Shown here: one piece after another, positions 53,141 to 62,705 of the stretch | Numbering within the stretch: the stretch's first letter is position 1 | Layout: the number at the start of each line of letters is the position of its first letter | Assembly: GCA_963787485.1 (NCBI GenBank) | Contig: CAWBDF010000007.1 | Coordinates: forward strand, 558,001 to 622,000 | DNA from: Bog-473 sp963787485 | GTDB taxonomy: Bacteria; Actinomycetota; Acidimicrobiia; Acidimicrobiales; RAAP-2 | Direction of reading: 5' to 3' | DNA: 64,000 bases | Notes under the pieces: model-generated | The model's input: the letters and a program-made list of their open reading frames with translations, nothing else | What the model was told of the DNA's origin: nothing | Databases searched by the model: none | Program-made: the position numbers and the translations under genes

Positions 53141-53749
53141 TTACCGCCGGTCGTCCCCGATCTTTCGCGCGGGAGGTGTGATCCTGCTCTTCGCCGCACT
53201 GAGGAGCACGCGCACCACCAGACCGATGATGACGAGGTCGAGCAGCATCTGCGCCGCGACCACCAGGCGGGCCGGGTCGGTACGCGGCGTGATGTCACCG
53301 AACCCGACGGTGGAGAAGACGCTGATGGTGAAATAGAGCGCGCGGGTGTGATCGAGGGCCTGGGTGAACGTCGCCTGGTTCCCGTTGGCCATGGCCAGAT
53401 AGATGCCGGAGAACAGGGCGAGGAACAGCCCGACGACGATGCCCAGCGCCTCAAAGGCGCGCAGCTCGGGGAGCTCGCCGACCTTGATGCGCCAGATCTG
53501 CCAGGCGAACACCGCACCGATGAGAGCGATGTCGGCTCCCAGTCGCAGCGCCATGCGCAGACTCGACTGATGCCCGAAAGGCAGGACGTAGAAGGCGGTC
53601 CCGATGAGCACCCATGCCAGAGCGATGGTGGCACCCGTCCGCAGGAGTGCCCGCCGGCGCTGCGGCACGTCCAGATCCGAGAGCCGCAGCGGCGCGACAG
53701 CATCTCGGGTGCGGGCGTCCTTGGTGCCGATGTTCTCCCCCTGCCCCAT
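53141..53749 (-). CDS. Two-pore-domain-like potassium channel (Ion_trans_2 family)
   Basis: 202 residues from ATG 53749; the open frame continues to 53833 without a good start. Four membrane helices and the selectivity filter FSTVGFGDITPRTD, which lies after the pore helix LYFTISV. This is a small voltage-independent K+ channel subunit. No cytoplasmic RCK/TrkA domain follows. The end is basic. Orientation is convergent with the lipoprotein gene. Confidence 0.85.
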   Translation of the reverse strand: MGQGENIGTKDARTRDAVAPLRLSDLDVPQRRRALLRTGATIALAWVLIGTAFYVLPFGHQSSLRMALRLGADIALIGAVFAWQIWRIKVGELPELRAFEALGIVVGLFLALFSGIYLAMANGNQATFTQALDHTRALYFTISVFSTVGFGDITPRTDPARLVVAAQMLLDLVIIGLVVRVLLSAAKSRITPPARKIGDDRR

Positions 53750-54012
53750 CCGCAAGACGCTAACGAGTCGCTCGCTTCGCACGGGGCATCTACGTCGAGG
53801 GTCGCATGAAGGTGCCCTCACCCGATCGAACAACGATCCATAGGGGTGGTCGCCACACCCTTGAAGTCGGTGGTATCCCCCTTTTCACGGGGACGCAGAC
53901 GGGGCAGACTGAGGGAGAAGCGCGCGAGCGAGCGCGTCGGGGTGGGGGTCGCGCCGGTCTCGGCTTTTGAGGCTGTCCGGGGGTCGGGCAGCACGAAAAG
54001 GGAGGGACGGCA

Positions 54013-54708
54013 ATGAAGGATTCGAGCGTGAACCGCTGGCTGTGGTTGATCGGCCTGGTGGCCGTCGCGTTGCTCTTCGTCTCGTTCGGACCGCTCTCGA
54101 GCGGTTCGCCGAAGGAGAACGCGTCAGGCACCTCGGTGGCGCACTGGTACAACACCCACGTGAACCAGCAGTGGCTGACCGTCTGGCTCGTCGGTCTGGC
54201 CCTGTTCCTCCTCCTGGTGTTCGTGACCCAGCTCCGCGCCGTGCTGGTTCAGACGGGCGGTCAGCGGTTGTGGCCCAACCTCGTCTTCGCGTCGGGCATC
54301 CTGCTCGTCGCCGGCGTCATCGTGGCGGGCAGCTTCGAGATCACCCTCATCCTGGCGTCGCACACCCGCGACTACGCCATAGCGCACCTGATCAACTTCT
54401 ACTCCATGAACAACGAGCTGCTCTTTCTCGCCGGCCTGGTCTTCCTGACCCTCTCCGCCGGCCTGGCCATCCTGCTCAACCGCGGCCCGGCACCGCTGCC
54501 CAAGCTGCTGGGGTGGTACTCCATCCTGGTGGCGGTGGTGGGCGCGGCCGGCCCGGTCAGTTTCTTCGCTCTCCTCTTCGGGCTGCCGATCTGGATCCTC
54601 GCCATGGGGATCGTGATCGCCGTCAGGCAGTCGCGCGGCATGCTCGGCGGTGATCCCGGCGGCGGCGCTGCGGTCGACTCGGTGCCTGCGCCGGCGGTCG
54701 CCGCATAG
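54013..54708 (+). CDS. Integral membrane protein of unknown family
   Basis: 231 residues from ATG 54013 with AGGGAGGGA upstream. Five or six helices: 8-27, 55-75 (LTVWLVGLALFLLLVFV), 88-110, 131-155, 165-200. Between the first two is a short outside loop with SVAHWYNTHVNQQWL. No charged catalytic motif. Resembles small DUF4386-like membrane proteins only in layout. The 263 bp upstream hold the promoter region and nothing else recognisable. Confidence 0.7.
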   Translation: MKDSSVNRWLWLIGLVAVALLFVSFGPLSSGSPKENASGTSVAHWYNTHVNQQWLTVWLVGLALFLLLVFVTQLRAVLVQTGGQRLWPNLVFASGILLVAGVIVAGSFEITLILASHTRDYAIAHLINFYSMNNELLFLAGLVFLTLSAGLAILLNRGPAPLPKLLGWYSILVAVVGAAGPVSFFALLFGLPIWILAMGIVIAVRQSRGMLGGDPGGGAAVDSVPAPAVAA

Positions 54709-54739
54709 GGCGGATCGTCGTCTCCATTGTGCGGGTGGT

Positions 54740-55630
54740 TCAGGCGAGCCCCCGCACGATGGACACGATCCGCTCGCCGCACTCGGTCGGGTTCTGCGCC
54801 ACGGAGACGCCGGCGGCGGCAAGCGCTTCCATCTTGGCCTGGGCGGTGCCTTGGGAGCCCGAGATGATGGCGCCCGCGTGGCCCATCTTCCGGCCGGGGG
54901 GCGCGGTGACGCCGGCGATGTAGGCCGCCACGGGCTTGGTCATGTGGGCGGCGATGAACTCCGCGGCGCGCTCCTCCTCGGAGCCGCCGATCTCGCCGAT
55001 CATCATCACCGCCTTGGTCTCGGGATCGGCTTCGAAGGCGGCCAGGCAGTCGATGAAGTTGGTGCCCGGCACCGGGTCGCCACCGATCCCGACACAGGTG
55101 GTCTGCCCGATGCCCTGCTGGGAGAGCTCGTGCAGGGCCTGGTAGGTCAGCGTGCCCGAGCGCGAGACGATGCCCACCGGTCCTCCCGGCAGCGCGATGT
55201 CGCCCGAGGTGATGCCGATGTTGCACTTCCCTGGGCTGATGATCCCCGGACAGTTCGGACCCAACAGGCGGGTGCCCGGGAACTCTTGGACGAGACGGTT
55301 GTAGGCCAGGGCCTCGTCCTGGGCGGGGATCCCCTCGGTGATGCACACGATGAAGGCGATGCCGGCCTCGGCTGCCTCCAAGATGGCGTCGGCCGCGCCG
55401 CGGGGCGGCACGCTGATGAACGACGCCGTAGCACCAGTCTCCTTCACCGCCTCGGCCACGGAAGCGAACACCGGGATGCCCTCGATCTCCTCGCCACCGC
55501 GCTTGGGGTTGGTGCCACCGACGACCTGGGTGCCGTAGGCCTTGTTGCGCAAACCGTGGAAGAGGCCCTGGCTCGTCGGGCTGATGCCCTGGACGACGAC
55601 CTTGGTCGTCTCGTCGACGAAGATGCTCAC
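54740..55630 (-). CDS. sucD: Succinyl-CoA ligase alpha subunit
   Basis: 296 residues from GTG 55630. CoA-binding fold TKVVVQGISPTSQGLFHGL, GPNCPGIISPGKCNIGI, and the phosphohistidine in GRKMGHAGAIISG. With SucC it makes succinate and ATP or GTP from succinyl-CoA in the TCA cycle. It follows sucC by 107 bp. Confidence 0.96.
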   Translation of the reverse strand: MSIFVDETTKVVVQGISPTSQGLFHGLRNKAYGTQVVGGTNPKRGGEEIEGIPVFASVAEAVKETGATASFISVPPRGAADAILEAAEAGIAFIVCITEGIPAQDEALAYNRLVQEFPGTRLLGPNCPGIISPGKCNIGITSGDIALPGGPVGIVSRSGTLTYQALHELSQQGIGQTTCVGIGGDPVPGTNFIDCLAAFEADPETKAVMMIGEIGGSEEERAAEFIAAHMTKPVAAYIAGVTAPPGRKMGHAGAIISGSQGTAQAKMEALAAAGVSVAQNPTECGERIVSIVRGLA

Positions 55631-55737
55631 GTTCGATCCTGTCCTGTTCTCTCGGCGCCCTCGCTGCGGACTGTGTGCTCTGCGATTGTTCTCTGTGTGT
55701 TCTGGCGTGTGGTTCGCCGTGGTGCTCGTTCCATCGC

Positions 55738-56880
55738 TCAGGCGCCGGCCAACGTCACCGCCCGGCGGGCGGCTTCCAACATGGTGGGCTCGGTGACGAG
55801 CGCGTCGGAGAGGCGCGGATCGAGGAGCGCCCGGCCCTCCTCGGCGTTGGTGCCGTCGAGGCGCATGACGATCGGCGAGCTCAGCTCCACCCGCCCCATG
55901 GCCTCTAAAATCCCCTTCGCCACTTCGTCCACCCTGGTGATGCCGCCGAAGATGTTGACGAAGATGGCCCGCACGGCGGGGTCGGCGTTGATCACCTCCA
56001 ACGCGGCCGCCATCACGTCCGCGTTGGCGCCCCCGCCGATGTCGAGGAAATTGGCGGCCTGCCCACCGACCTGGGTCACGACGTCGAGGGTGCTCATGGC
56101 CAGGCCGGCGCCGTTGGCGATGATGCCCACGCTGCCGGACAGGCCTATGTAGTTCAAACCCTTCTCCTTGGCCATCTTCTCGCGGGGATCGATGTCGGCG
56201 TCGTCCTCGTACTCCTCCCATTCGGGATGGCGATAGGAGGCGTTCTCGTCGAGCGTCACCTTGGCATCGAGCGCGTGCACCTTGCCCGCGGGAGTGAGGA
56301 TGAGCGGGTTGATCTCCGCCAGGTCGCAGTCGCCCTCGACGTAGCAGTGGTACAGGCGCACCACGAGGGTCGCCGCCTGGTCCCGCGCATCGGGGTCGAG
56401 GTTGGCCCGCGCGACCCACTCACGCGCCGCTTCCTCGGTCAGCCCGACAACGGGGTCGATGTGGAGCATGGCGATGGCGTCGGGGTTGGTCTGCGCCACC
56501 TCTTCGATCTCCACGCCGCCCTCGGCCGAGAGCATGCCGAGATGCAGCTTGGCCGGGCGGTCGAGCGTGAAGCTGGCGTAGTACTCCTTCTCGATGTCCG
56601 AGGCGTGCTCCACCCAGAGCCGCTTCACCACGTGTCCCTTGATGTCCAATCCGAGGATGTTCGACGCATGGAGGCGCACCTCCTCCGCGTCGGCCGCCAG
56701 CTTCACTCCACCGGCCTTACCCCTCCCCCCGACCTTCACCTGGGCCTTGACCACCACCGGGTACCCGGCCAAGTCGGCCTGCGCCACGGCCTCGTCCACG
56801 GTGTCGGCCACGCCGCCGGGCGACGTCGGGATGCCGAAGCGGGCGAAGTACTGCTTGCCCTGGTACTCGTAGAGGTCCAC
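55738..56880 (-). CDS. sucC: Succinyl-CoA ligase beta subunit
   Basis: 380 residues from GTG 56880, which gives the normal start VDLYEYQGKQYFARFGIP; the longer frame to 56973 is not family-like. ATP-grasp loop VKAQVKVGGRGKAGGVKLA, LAEINPLIL, and NIFGGITR near the end. Partner of sucD. Confidence 0.96.
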   Translation of the reverse strand: MDLYEYQGKQYFARFGIPTSPGGVADTVDEAVAQADLAGYPVVVKAQVKVGGRGKAGGVKLAADAEEVRLHASNILGLDIKGHVVKRLWVEHASDIEKEYYASFTLDRPAKLHLGMLSAEGGVEIEEVAQTNPDAIAMLHIDPVVGLTEEAAREWVARANLDPDARDQAATLVVRLYHCYVEGDCDLAEINPLILTPAGKVHALDAKVTLDENASYRHPEWEEYEDDADIDPREKMAKEKGLNYIGLSGSVGIIANGAGLAMSTLDVVTQVGGQAANFLDIGGGANADVMAAALEVINADPAVRAIFVNIFGGITRVDEVAKGILEAMGRVELSSPIVMRLDGTNAEEGRALLDPRLSDALVTEPTMLEAARRAVTLAGA

Positions 56881-56987
56881 TGTCGGTGCTGTCTCCTTCG
56901 GTTTGGGGGTGAGTCGATTCGAGCGGAAGTCGGGGTCGTCGGTCGGGGATTCGGGGGAACGGAGTTCAGCCACCCCGCCCTCGAGCG

Positions 56988-57404
56988 TCAGGCCTCCAGG
57001 CCCTCCTCACGGGCGTCGAGGGCCTCGCCCAACCACGCGCCGATGGAGTCGAGCGGCGTGCCCGGCGTGAAGACGGCGGCCACACCTTCTTCTTTGAGCG
57101 TCGGGATGTCGGCCTCGGGGATGATGCCCCCGACGACGATCAGCACGTCTCCCCGGCCGGCATCGGCCAGCACCTTCACGACCTTGGGCACGAGCGTGAG
57201 GTGGGCCCCCGAGAGCAGGGAGAGCCCGACGGCATCGGCGTCCTCCTGCACGACGGCCTGGACCACCTGCTCGGGGGTCTGGTGCAAACCGGTGTACACC
57301 ACCTCGAACCCGCTGTCGCGCAACGCCCGGGCGATGACCTTGGCCCCCCGATCGTGCCCGTCGAGGCCGGGCTTGGCCACGACCACCCTGTAGGGACGTC
57401 TCAT
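56988..57404 (-). CDS. B12-binding subunit of methylmalonyl-CoA-type mutase
   Basis: 138 residues. The cobalamin motif DGHDRG (DxHxxG) sits in AKPGLDGHDRGAKVIARAL, with GLSLLSGAH and VVGGIIP for the nucleotide tail. Free-standing subunits of this kind pair with a separate catalytic subunit (methylmalonyl- or isobutyryl-CoA mutase); none is in the window. It precedes sucC and may link propionate metabolism to succinyl-CoA. Start ATG 57404; the frame upstream is not family-like. Confidence 0.9.
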   Translation of the reverse strand: MRRPYRVVVAKPGLDGHDRGAKVIARALRDSGFEVVYTGLHQTPEQVVQAVVQEDADAVGLSLLSGAHLTLVPKVVKVLADAGRGDVLIVVGGIIPEADIPTLKEEGVAAVFTPGTPLDSIGAWLGEALDAREEGLEA

Positions 57405-57624
57405 GCGGCTCCCAGGATACGGAGGCCCTGGCCCCGGGCGCCAGATCGGACGGGCATCTGGCCGTCCCGAGCTCAATTCAGCTATTTCTTCACCCACGGT
57501 GCCTTGCACTGTGAGCCCGCCGCGGCTGGATCCGCCGGACCCGTCCCGTCGGCGTGCCCTTCCTCGCCAAATCACGACCTTCTTGCGTGGCGTGAGTCGC
57601 GCCGTCAACTCTGCGGGGGACTGA

Positions 57625-58497
57625 TCAACGCGGAGGACCCTGATCAAAGGCGTCGAAAGCAGCCTGCTTGGCCTTTTGCTGGTCAAAGGGCTCGGCCCTC
57701 TGCTCGTCGTCCGCACCTCGAAGGTCGGCAGCGGGCTTCCAGGCCTTGATGCGCCGGTACCAGAGAACAGCGCCCGCGACGAATACCAAGACGCCGAGCA
57801 CGATGAGCGGCTTTCCGAGATTCACGGTCGGCCGAGCCGGCGGGGTGACGACGACCCTCACAACCGAGACGTGGGCAGCGGCCGAGATGAAATAGACCGT
57901 GAACGTGCCAGGTCTTTCCAGGTAGAGATCCCCACTGTCGAGCCGACAGACCGGCGCGGATGCCGAAATCTCCGACGAGTAATTCTGGCCACCGTCCGCG
58001 CTCACGACGGTACGAACAGGAATGGTGAACCGTGTGTCAGCGCTCTCTGGGCCGATCGCAATGCCCCAATCGTTCATCCCGGAGTTCACCGCTGAATCCG
58101 AACAGCTGGACGGAACGGCGGTGCCCCCCCCGTGAAGCACCGCGAGGTCGCCGGGCGTTGGGACGAATCGATGCGGGTACGTTGGCGGAGTCCGAGGCCA
58201 AACGAGATAGACGCCGACAGCGATCGCCAGAAGGCCGAAGACCATGAGCCAGCTTCCACGTAAGCGCTGTCGTCCGGCGGCGGGACGATCAGACCCCTTG
58301 GGATTGGATCCATTCGTGGGAAGGACTCTCGGCACACCGGCCCTGGCGGGTTGGACAACGGGCATCGGACCCAATGCCTCCGTCGCCCGATCGGTCCGCT
58401 CGATGGTCCCGTCACGCACCAGGGACGTCGGAACACCGGCCGAGATCCAGCGGGCTTCGTGTCGACCGTAAGGGTCCTCGAACCACCCCGATGCCAC
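57625..58497 (-). CDS. DUF2510-containing membrane protein
   Basis: 290 residues from GTG 58497. The N-terminal GWFEDPYGRHEARWISAG matches the DUF2510 domain (GWYPDPxGRxxxRWWDG). Two membrane segments at about 82-100 and 225-245 flank an outside domain with two Cys (SSCSDS, PVCRLDSG). DUF2510 proteins are common in actinobacteria and of unknown function. Alone between pcrA and the B12-binding gene. Confidence 0.72.
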   Translation of the reverse strand: MASGWFEDPYGRHEARWISAGVPTSLVRDGTIERTDRATEALGPMPVVQPARAGVPRVLPTNGSNPKGSDRPAAGRQRLRGSWLMVFGLLAIAVGVYLVWPRTPPTYPHRFVPTPGDLAVLHGGGTAVPSSCSDSAVNSGMNDWGIAIGPESADTRFTIPVRTVVSADGGQNYSSEISASAPVCRLDSGDLYLERPGTFTVYFISAAAHVSVVRVVVTPPARPTVNLGKPLIVLGVLVFVAGAVLWYRRIKAWKPAADLRGADDEQRAEPFDQQKAKQAAFDAFDQGPPR

Positions 58498-58579
58498 AGC
58501 AGCCTCCGATGTTCAGGACGGAGGAATCGTAGTTTGCTGATCCGATGCTCGGCGGGTGCTCCGCGTCAATGGCTCACTC

Positions 58580-61045
58580 TCATGTCCTCCGTAGCGGCGT
58601 GGCCGATAGCAGCAGATTCTTCGTCCCAACCGAGTCGAAGTGGACAGTCGCCTGGGCCCGGGACCCCTCTCCTTTTGTAGCCTGCACCACGCCCCGGCCC
58701 CAGTGGTCGTGCACCACCTCGTCGCCGGCAGCCAGCCCAAGGTCCTCGGCCCCCGTGCTCCCTCGCGGCGCCGACGAAGGCGTTGACCGGCCTCCACTGC
58801 CGCCGGCCCCGGCCCGAGCCGCCAGCGGCAAGGCCGGTGAGAACACCGCACCCGGCAGGTGCTCGTCAGCCGACAGCGTGTCGTACCCTGTCCCCCGCCG
58901 CGGTGAGCCGAGTCCGACGTCCGACACCAAGTTCGAGGGCACCTCGGTCACGAAGCGGCTGGGCATGGCCGCCTGGGTGCGACCCCAGGTCGTGCGGGAC
59001 CAGGCGTGCGAGATGGCCAAGTGTCGCCGGGCCCGGGTGATCCCCACGTAGAACAGCCGGCGCTCCTCCTCCAGGTCGCTCGGCTCGGCCAGGGTGCGGA
59101 AGTGGGGGAAGATCCCCTCTTCGAGCCCGACCACGAAGACGGCCGGATACTCCAGCCCCTTGGCCGTGTGCAGCGTCATGAGGGAGACCCGGGTTCCGTC
59201 GCTCTCGAGCTCGTCGGAGTCGGCCACCAGGGCCACCGTTTCGAGGAAGCCGGCCACGTCGTCGAAGTCGGCCGCCTGGGTGGCCAGTTCGGCCAGGTTC
59301 TCAATGCGCCCGTCCGCCTCGTGCGTGTGCTCGGCCACCAGCTCGGCCAGGTAGCCCGTGCGCTCGGCCACCAGCTGGACGAAGTCGGCCGGGTTGACCG
59401 TCTGCACCAGCGGCCGGAGCTCGGCCAGGGTGGTCGACAACCGCTCGGCCCCCTTGAGCGCCTTCCCCGCCAGGCCGGACTCGGCGCCCCGGTCGATGGC
59501 CTCGGAGAACGAGATCCCCTCCACCTTCGCCCAGGCCGCCAGGCGGGCCACCGAGGTTTCCCCGATGCCGCGCTTGGGCACGTTGACGATGCGGCGCGCC
59601 GAGACTTCGTCCTCGGGGTTGGCCAGAACCCGGACGTAGGCCAGAACGTCGCGGATCTCCCGGCGGTCGTAGAACTTTGCTCCCCCCACCACCTTGTAGG
59701 GGATGCCGCTGAACTTCATGGACATCTCGAGCGGGAGGCTCTGGGCGTTGGTCCGGTAGAAGACGGCGACGTCCCCCCACGTCAGGCCTTCCGACGTGTG
59801 CAGGCGCAGGATCTCGCTCGACACCCATGCCGCCTCGTCCCGCTCGTCCTCGGCGCGATACCTCTTGATTGGACCGCCCGTGTCGCCGACGGTGAAGAGC
59901 TCCTTGGGCTGCCGGCCGATGTTGTTGGCGATGACCGCGTTGGCCGCATCGAGGATCGTCTGGGTGGAGCGGAAGTTCTGCTCCAACAAAATGGTGGTGA
60001 CGTTGGGGAAGGCCCGCTCGAACTCCAGGATGTTGCGGATGTCCGCACCGCGCCAGCGGTAGACCGACTGGTCCGAGTCGCCCACCACGCAGACGTTGCC
60101 GTGCGCTTCGCCCAGAAGTTTCACGATCTCGTTCTGGGCGTGGTTGGTGTCCTGGAACTCGTCGACGAGAAGGTGGCGGAATCGCTCTTGGTACGACGAA
60201 CGCACGTCGTCGCAGGCCTGGAGCAGATTCGCCGTCACCATGAGCAGGTCGTCGAAGTCGAGCGCGTTGGCGGCGTGGAGCCGCTGCTGGTACTGGACGT
60301 AAATGTCCGCAATGCGCTTACGGAACGGGTCGGGCCCCGCGCCCGCCTCCTCACGGAAGGTCTCGAAGTCCACCAGCTCCGACTTGGCCTGGCCGATGAC
60401 CGCCTGCACGGCGCGCGACGGAAACCGCTTCTGGTCGAGGCCCTGCTCGGCTGTGATCATCTCCACCAGCCGGCGCGAGTCGGCGTCGTCGTAGACCGTG
60501 AAGCCGGAGCGGTAGCCGAGCCGGTCGGCGTTCATGCGCAGGATGCGCAGGCACGCCGAGTGGAACGTGGACACCCACATGCGCTCGGCCGGGGGCCCCA
60601 CGAGTTCGGCCACACGATTGCGCATCTCGTCGGCCGCCTTGTTGGTGAAGGTGATGGCCAGAATTCCCCAGGGCGGGGCGTCGCCCGTCGCCAGCAGGTG
60701 GGCGATGCGCCGGGTCAGGACCCGGGTCTTGCCCGAGCCCGCCCCGGCGATGATGAGCAGCGGGCCGCCCCGGTGCTCCACCGCGGAGCGTTGGGGCAGG
60801 GTCAGGTCGTCGAGCAGCGCGGCGGGGCGCCCGGCGAATGCCCCCGACGCCGTGGCCGAGCGCTGGCGGCGCTGGCGCCCGTCATCGGCCCCGTCATCGG
60901 CCCCGTCATCGGCCCCGTCATCGGCCCCGTCATCGGCGACGTCGCCGATCCGATCGCCGAAGAGCTGCCCGTTCTCCAACCCGCCGCCGTCATCGTGCGC
61001 CGAGCGCCCGGACGCCGCACTTCCTGGCCGCGCGATCACTCCCAC
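58580..61045 (-). CDS. pcrA: UvrD/PcrA-type ATP-dependent DNA helicase
   Basis: 821 residues from GTG 61045 (GTG 61039, overlapping the guaA stop as GTGA, is as likely). After a repeat-bearing N-terminal tail come Walker A AGAGSGKT, ITFTNKAADEMRNRV, VDEFQDTNHAQNEIV, GDSDQSVYRWRGAD, LEQNFRST and LMTLHTAKGLEYPAVFVVGL (split). The C-terminus has the Tudor-like GDEVVHDHWGRGVV domain that binds RNA polymerase in PcrA. It unwinds DNA in repair and conflict resolution. Confidence 0.95.
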   Translation of the reverse strand: MGVIARPGSAASGRSAHDDGGGLENGQLFGDRIGDVADDGADDGADDGADDGADDGRQRRQRSATASGAFAGRPAALLDDLTLPQRSAVEHRGGPLLIIAGAGSGKTRVLTRRIAHLLATGDAPPWGILAITFTNKAADEMRNRVAELVGPPAERMWVSTFHSACLRILRMNADRLGYRSGFTVYDDADSRRLVEMITAEQGLDQKRFPSRAVQAVIGQAKSELVDFETFREEAGAGPDPFRKRIADIYVQYQQRLHAANALDFDDLLMVTANLLQACDDVRSSYQERFRHLLVDEFQDTNHAQNEIVKLLGEAHGNVCVVGDSDQSVYRWRGADIRNILEFERAFPNVTTILLEQNFRSTQTILDAANAVIANNIGRQPKELFTVGDTGGPIKRYRAEDERDEAAWVSSEILRLHTSEGLTWGDVAVFYRTNAQSLPLEMSMKFSGIPYKVVGGAKFYDRREIRDVLAYVRVLANPEDEVSARRIVNVPKRGIGETSVARLAAWAKVEGISFSEAIDRGAESGLAGKALKGAERLSTTLAELRPLVQTVNPADFVQLVAERTGYLAELVAEHTHEADGRIENLAELATQAADFDDVAGFLETVALVADSDELESDGTRVSLMTLHTAKGLEYPAVFVVGLEEGIFPHFRTLAEPSDLEEERRLFYVGITRARRHLAISHAWSRTTWGRTQAAMPSRFVTEVPSNLVSDVGLGSPRRGTGYDTLSADEHLPGAVFSPALPLAARAGAGGSGGRSTPSSAPRGSTGAEDLGLAAGDEVVHDHWGRGVVQATKGEGSRAQATVHFDSVGTKNLLLSATPLRRT
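60881..60940. repeat. Five-copy 12-bp repeat in the pcrA N-terminus
   Basis: Units of gtcatcggcccc start at 60881, 60893, 60905, 60917 and 60929. In frame they encode DDGA repeated on the protein's flexible N-terminal tail. Confidence 0.92.
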
Positions 61046-62685
61046 TCAATGGTGCCGGGCGGCTTCGACGTGACGTCGAGTGCCACCCGGTTGACGCCCT
61101 CCACCTCGTTGATGACCCGCGAGGCGATCCGCTCGACCAGGTCGTAGGGAAGCCGGGCCCAGTCCGCCGTCATGGCGTCGTCGCTGGTGACGGCCCGGAT
61201 CACGATGGGGTAGGCGTAGGTGCGGCCATCGCCCATCACCCCGACCGTGCGCACGGCCGGCAACACGGCGAAGCTCTGCCACAGCTCCCGGTAGAGGCCG
61301 GCCCGGCGGATCTCCTCGACCACGACGGCATCCGCGTTGCGCAGGATCTCGGCCCGCTCGGGCGTGACCTCGCCGATGATGCGCACCGCCAGGCCCGGAC
61401 CCGGGAAGGGCTGACGCCACACGATCTCGTGCGGCAGCCCGAGCTCCTCGCCCACGGCACGTACCTCGTCCTTGAAGAGGAGACGGAGCGGCTCGACCAG
61501 CTCGAAGGAGAGATCGTCGGGGAGACCGCCCACGTTGTGGTGGGACTTGATGTTGGCCGCGGTGTCGCTCCCCGACTCGATCACGTCGGGGTACAGCGTC
61601 CCTTGCACCAAGAAGCGCGGCCCCTCCCCGCTCACCCCTTCACCTCCCGCGCCGCCCAACCGCGCGCCTCCAGCGCCGCCCAACGGCGCGCCTCCGGCGC
61701 CGCCCAACGGCGCGCCTCCGGCGCCGAGGTCGCGCGCCACCTCCTCGAAAATGCGGATGAACAGCTCACCGATGATCTTGCGCTTGCGCTCGGGGTCCGT
61801 CACCCCCGCCAGCGCGGTGAAGTAGCGGTCGGCCGCCTTCACGTGCACCAGGTCCACCTTGAACTGGCGACGGAAGGTGTCCTCCACCTGGTCGGCCTCG
61901 CCGGAGCGCATCAGGCCGGTGTCGACGAAGACGCAGACGAGCTGGTCCCCCACCGCCTTGTGCACCAGCGCGGCCGCCACCGCCGAGTCCACCCCCCCGC
62001 TCAGCGCGCACAGCACCCGCTCGCCACCGACCTGGGCCCGCACCGCGGCGACCTGCTGCTCAATGATGGAGACGTGCGTCCACTCCGGCAGGCATCCGCA
62101 GACGTCGATCAGGAAGTGGTCGAACACCTCGCCACCCCGGTCGGTGTGGACCACCTCGGGGTGGAACTGGAGCCCGAAGAACCGACGGTCGGGGTCGTGC
62201 ATAGCGGCCACCGGTGCCCCCGCGCTGGCCGCGGTGGCGACGAACCCTGCAGGCACCGCCGTGATGGCGTCGCCATGGCTCATCCAGACGCTGCTGGTGG
62301 GCGGCCAGTCGGCGAACAAGGGCGACGACCCGGTCAAGGAGAGCTCGGTGCGCCCGTACTCGCCCTGGCCCGTGTGCGACACGGTGCCGCCCAACTGCAA
62401 CGCCATCAGCTGGGCGCCGTAGCAAAGCCCGAGGATCGGGATACCCAGCTCGTACACTCCCCGGTCGATGGTCGGCGCCGGCCACTCGTAGACCGACTTC
62501 GGCCCGCCGCTGAAGATGATGCCCTTGGGCTCCCGGGCCCGGATCTCCTCGACGCTGATCGACGCCGGGACGATCTCGGAGTAGACGTGGGCCTCGCGCA
62601 CCCGTCGGGCGATGAGGCGCGCGTACTGGGCGCCGAAGTCGACGACGAGGACGCTGTCGGTCACCGGGCGGGACTTACCGGACAC
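61036..62685 (-). CDS. guaA: GMP synthase (glutamine-hydrolysing)
   Basis: 549 residues from GTG 62685 (GTG 62664 also possible). Glutaminase Cys in LGLCYGAQLMA and His/Glu in FHPEVVHT; PP-loop LSGGVDSAVAAALV for ATP; the end KPPGTIEWE is invariant. It makes GMP from XMP. Between FEEVARDL and FLVQGTLYPDVIES it carries an inserted Gly/Ala-rich repeat of about 30 residues, where other GuaA proteins have only a short loop. Confidence 0.96.
   Translation of the reverse strand: MSGKSRPVTDSVLVVDFGAQYARLIARRVREAHVYSEIVPASISVEEIRAREPKGIIFSGGPKSVYEWPAPTIDRGVYELGIPILGLCYGAQLMALQLGGTVSHTGQGEYGRTELSLTGSSPLFADWPPTSSVWMSHGDAITAVPAGFVATAASAGAPVAAMHDPDRRFFGLQFHPEVVHTDRGGEVFDHFLIDVCGCLPEWTHVSIIEQQVAAVRAQVGGERVLCALSGGVDSAVAAALVHKAVGDQLVCVFVDTGLMRSGEADQVEDTFRRQFKVDLVHVKAADRYFTALAGVTDPERKRKIIGELFIRIFEEVARDLGAGGAPLGGAGGAPLGGAGGARLGGAGGEGVSGEGPRFLVQGTLYPDVIESGSDTAANIKSHHNVGGLPDDLSFELVEPLRLLFKDEVRAVGEELGLPHEIVWRQPFPGPGLAVRIIGEVTPERAEILRNADAVVVEEIRRAGLYRELWQSFAVLPAVRTVGVMGDGRTYAYPIVIRAVTSDDAMTADWARLPYDLVERIASRVINEVEGVNRVALDVTSKPPGTIEWE
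61651..61726. repeat. Three-copy 24-bp repeat inside guaA
   Basis: Copies of gccgcccaaccgcgcgcctc and variants start at 61651, 61675 and 61699. They encode GGAGGAPL-type units inserted in the ATP-pyrophosphatase domain. Confidence 0.9.
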
Positions 62686-62705
62686 CGCTCATCGCACACG
62701 GGGTG

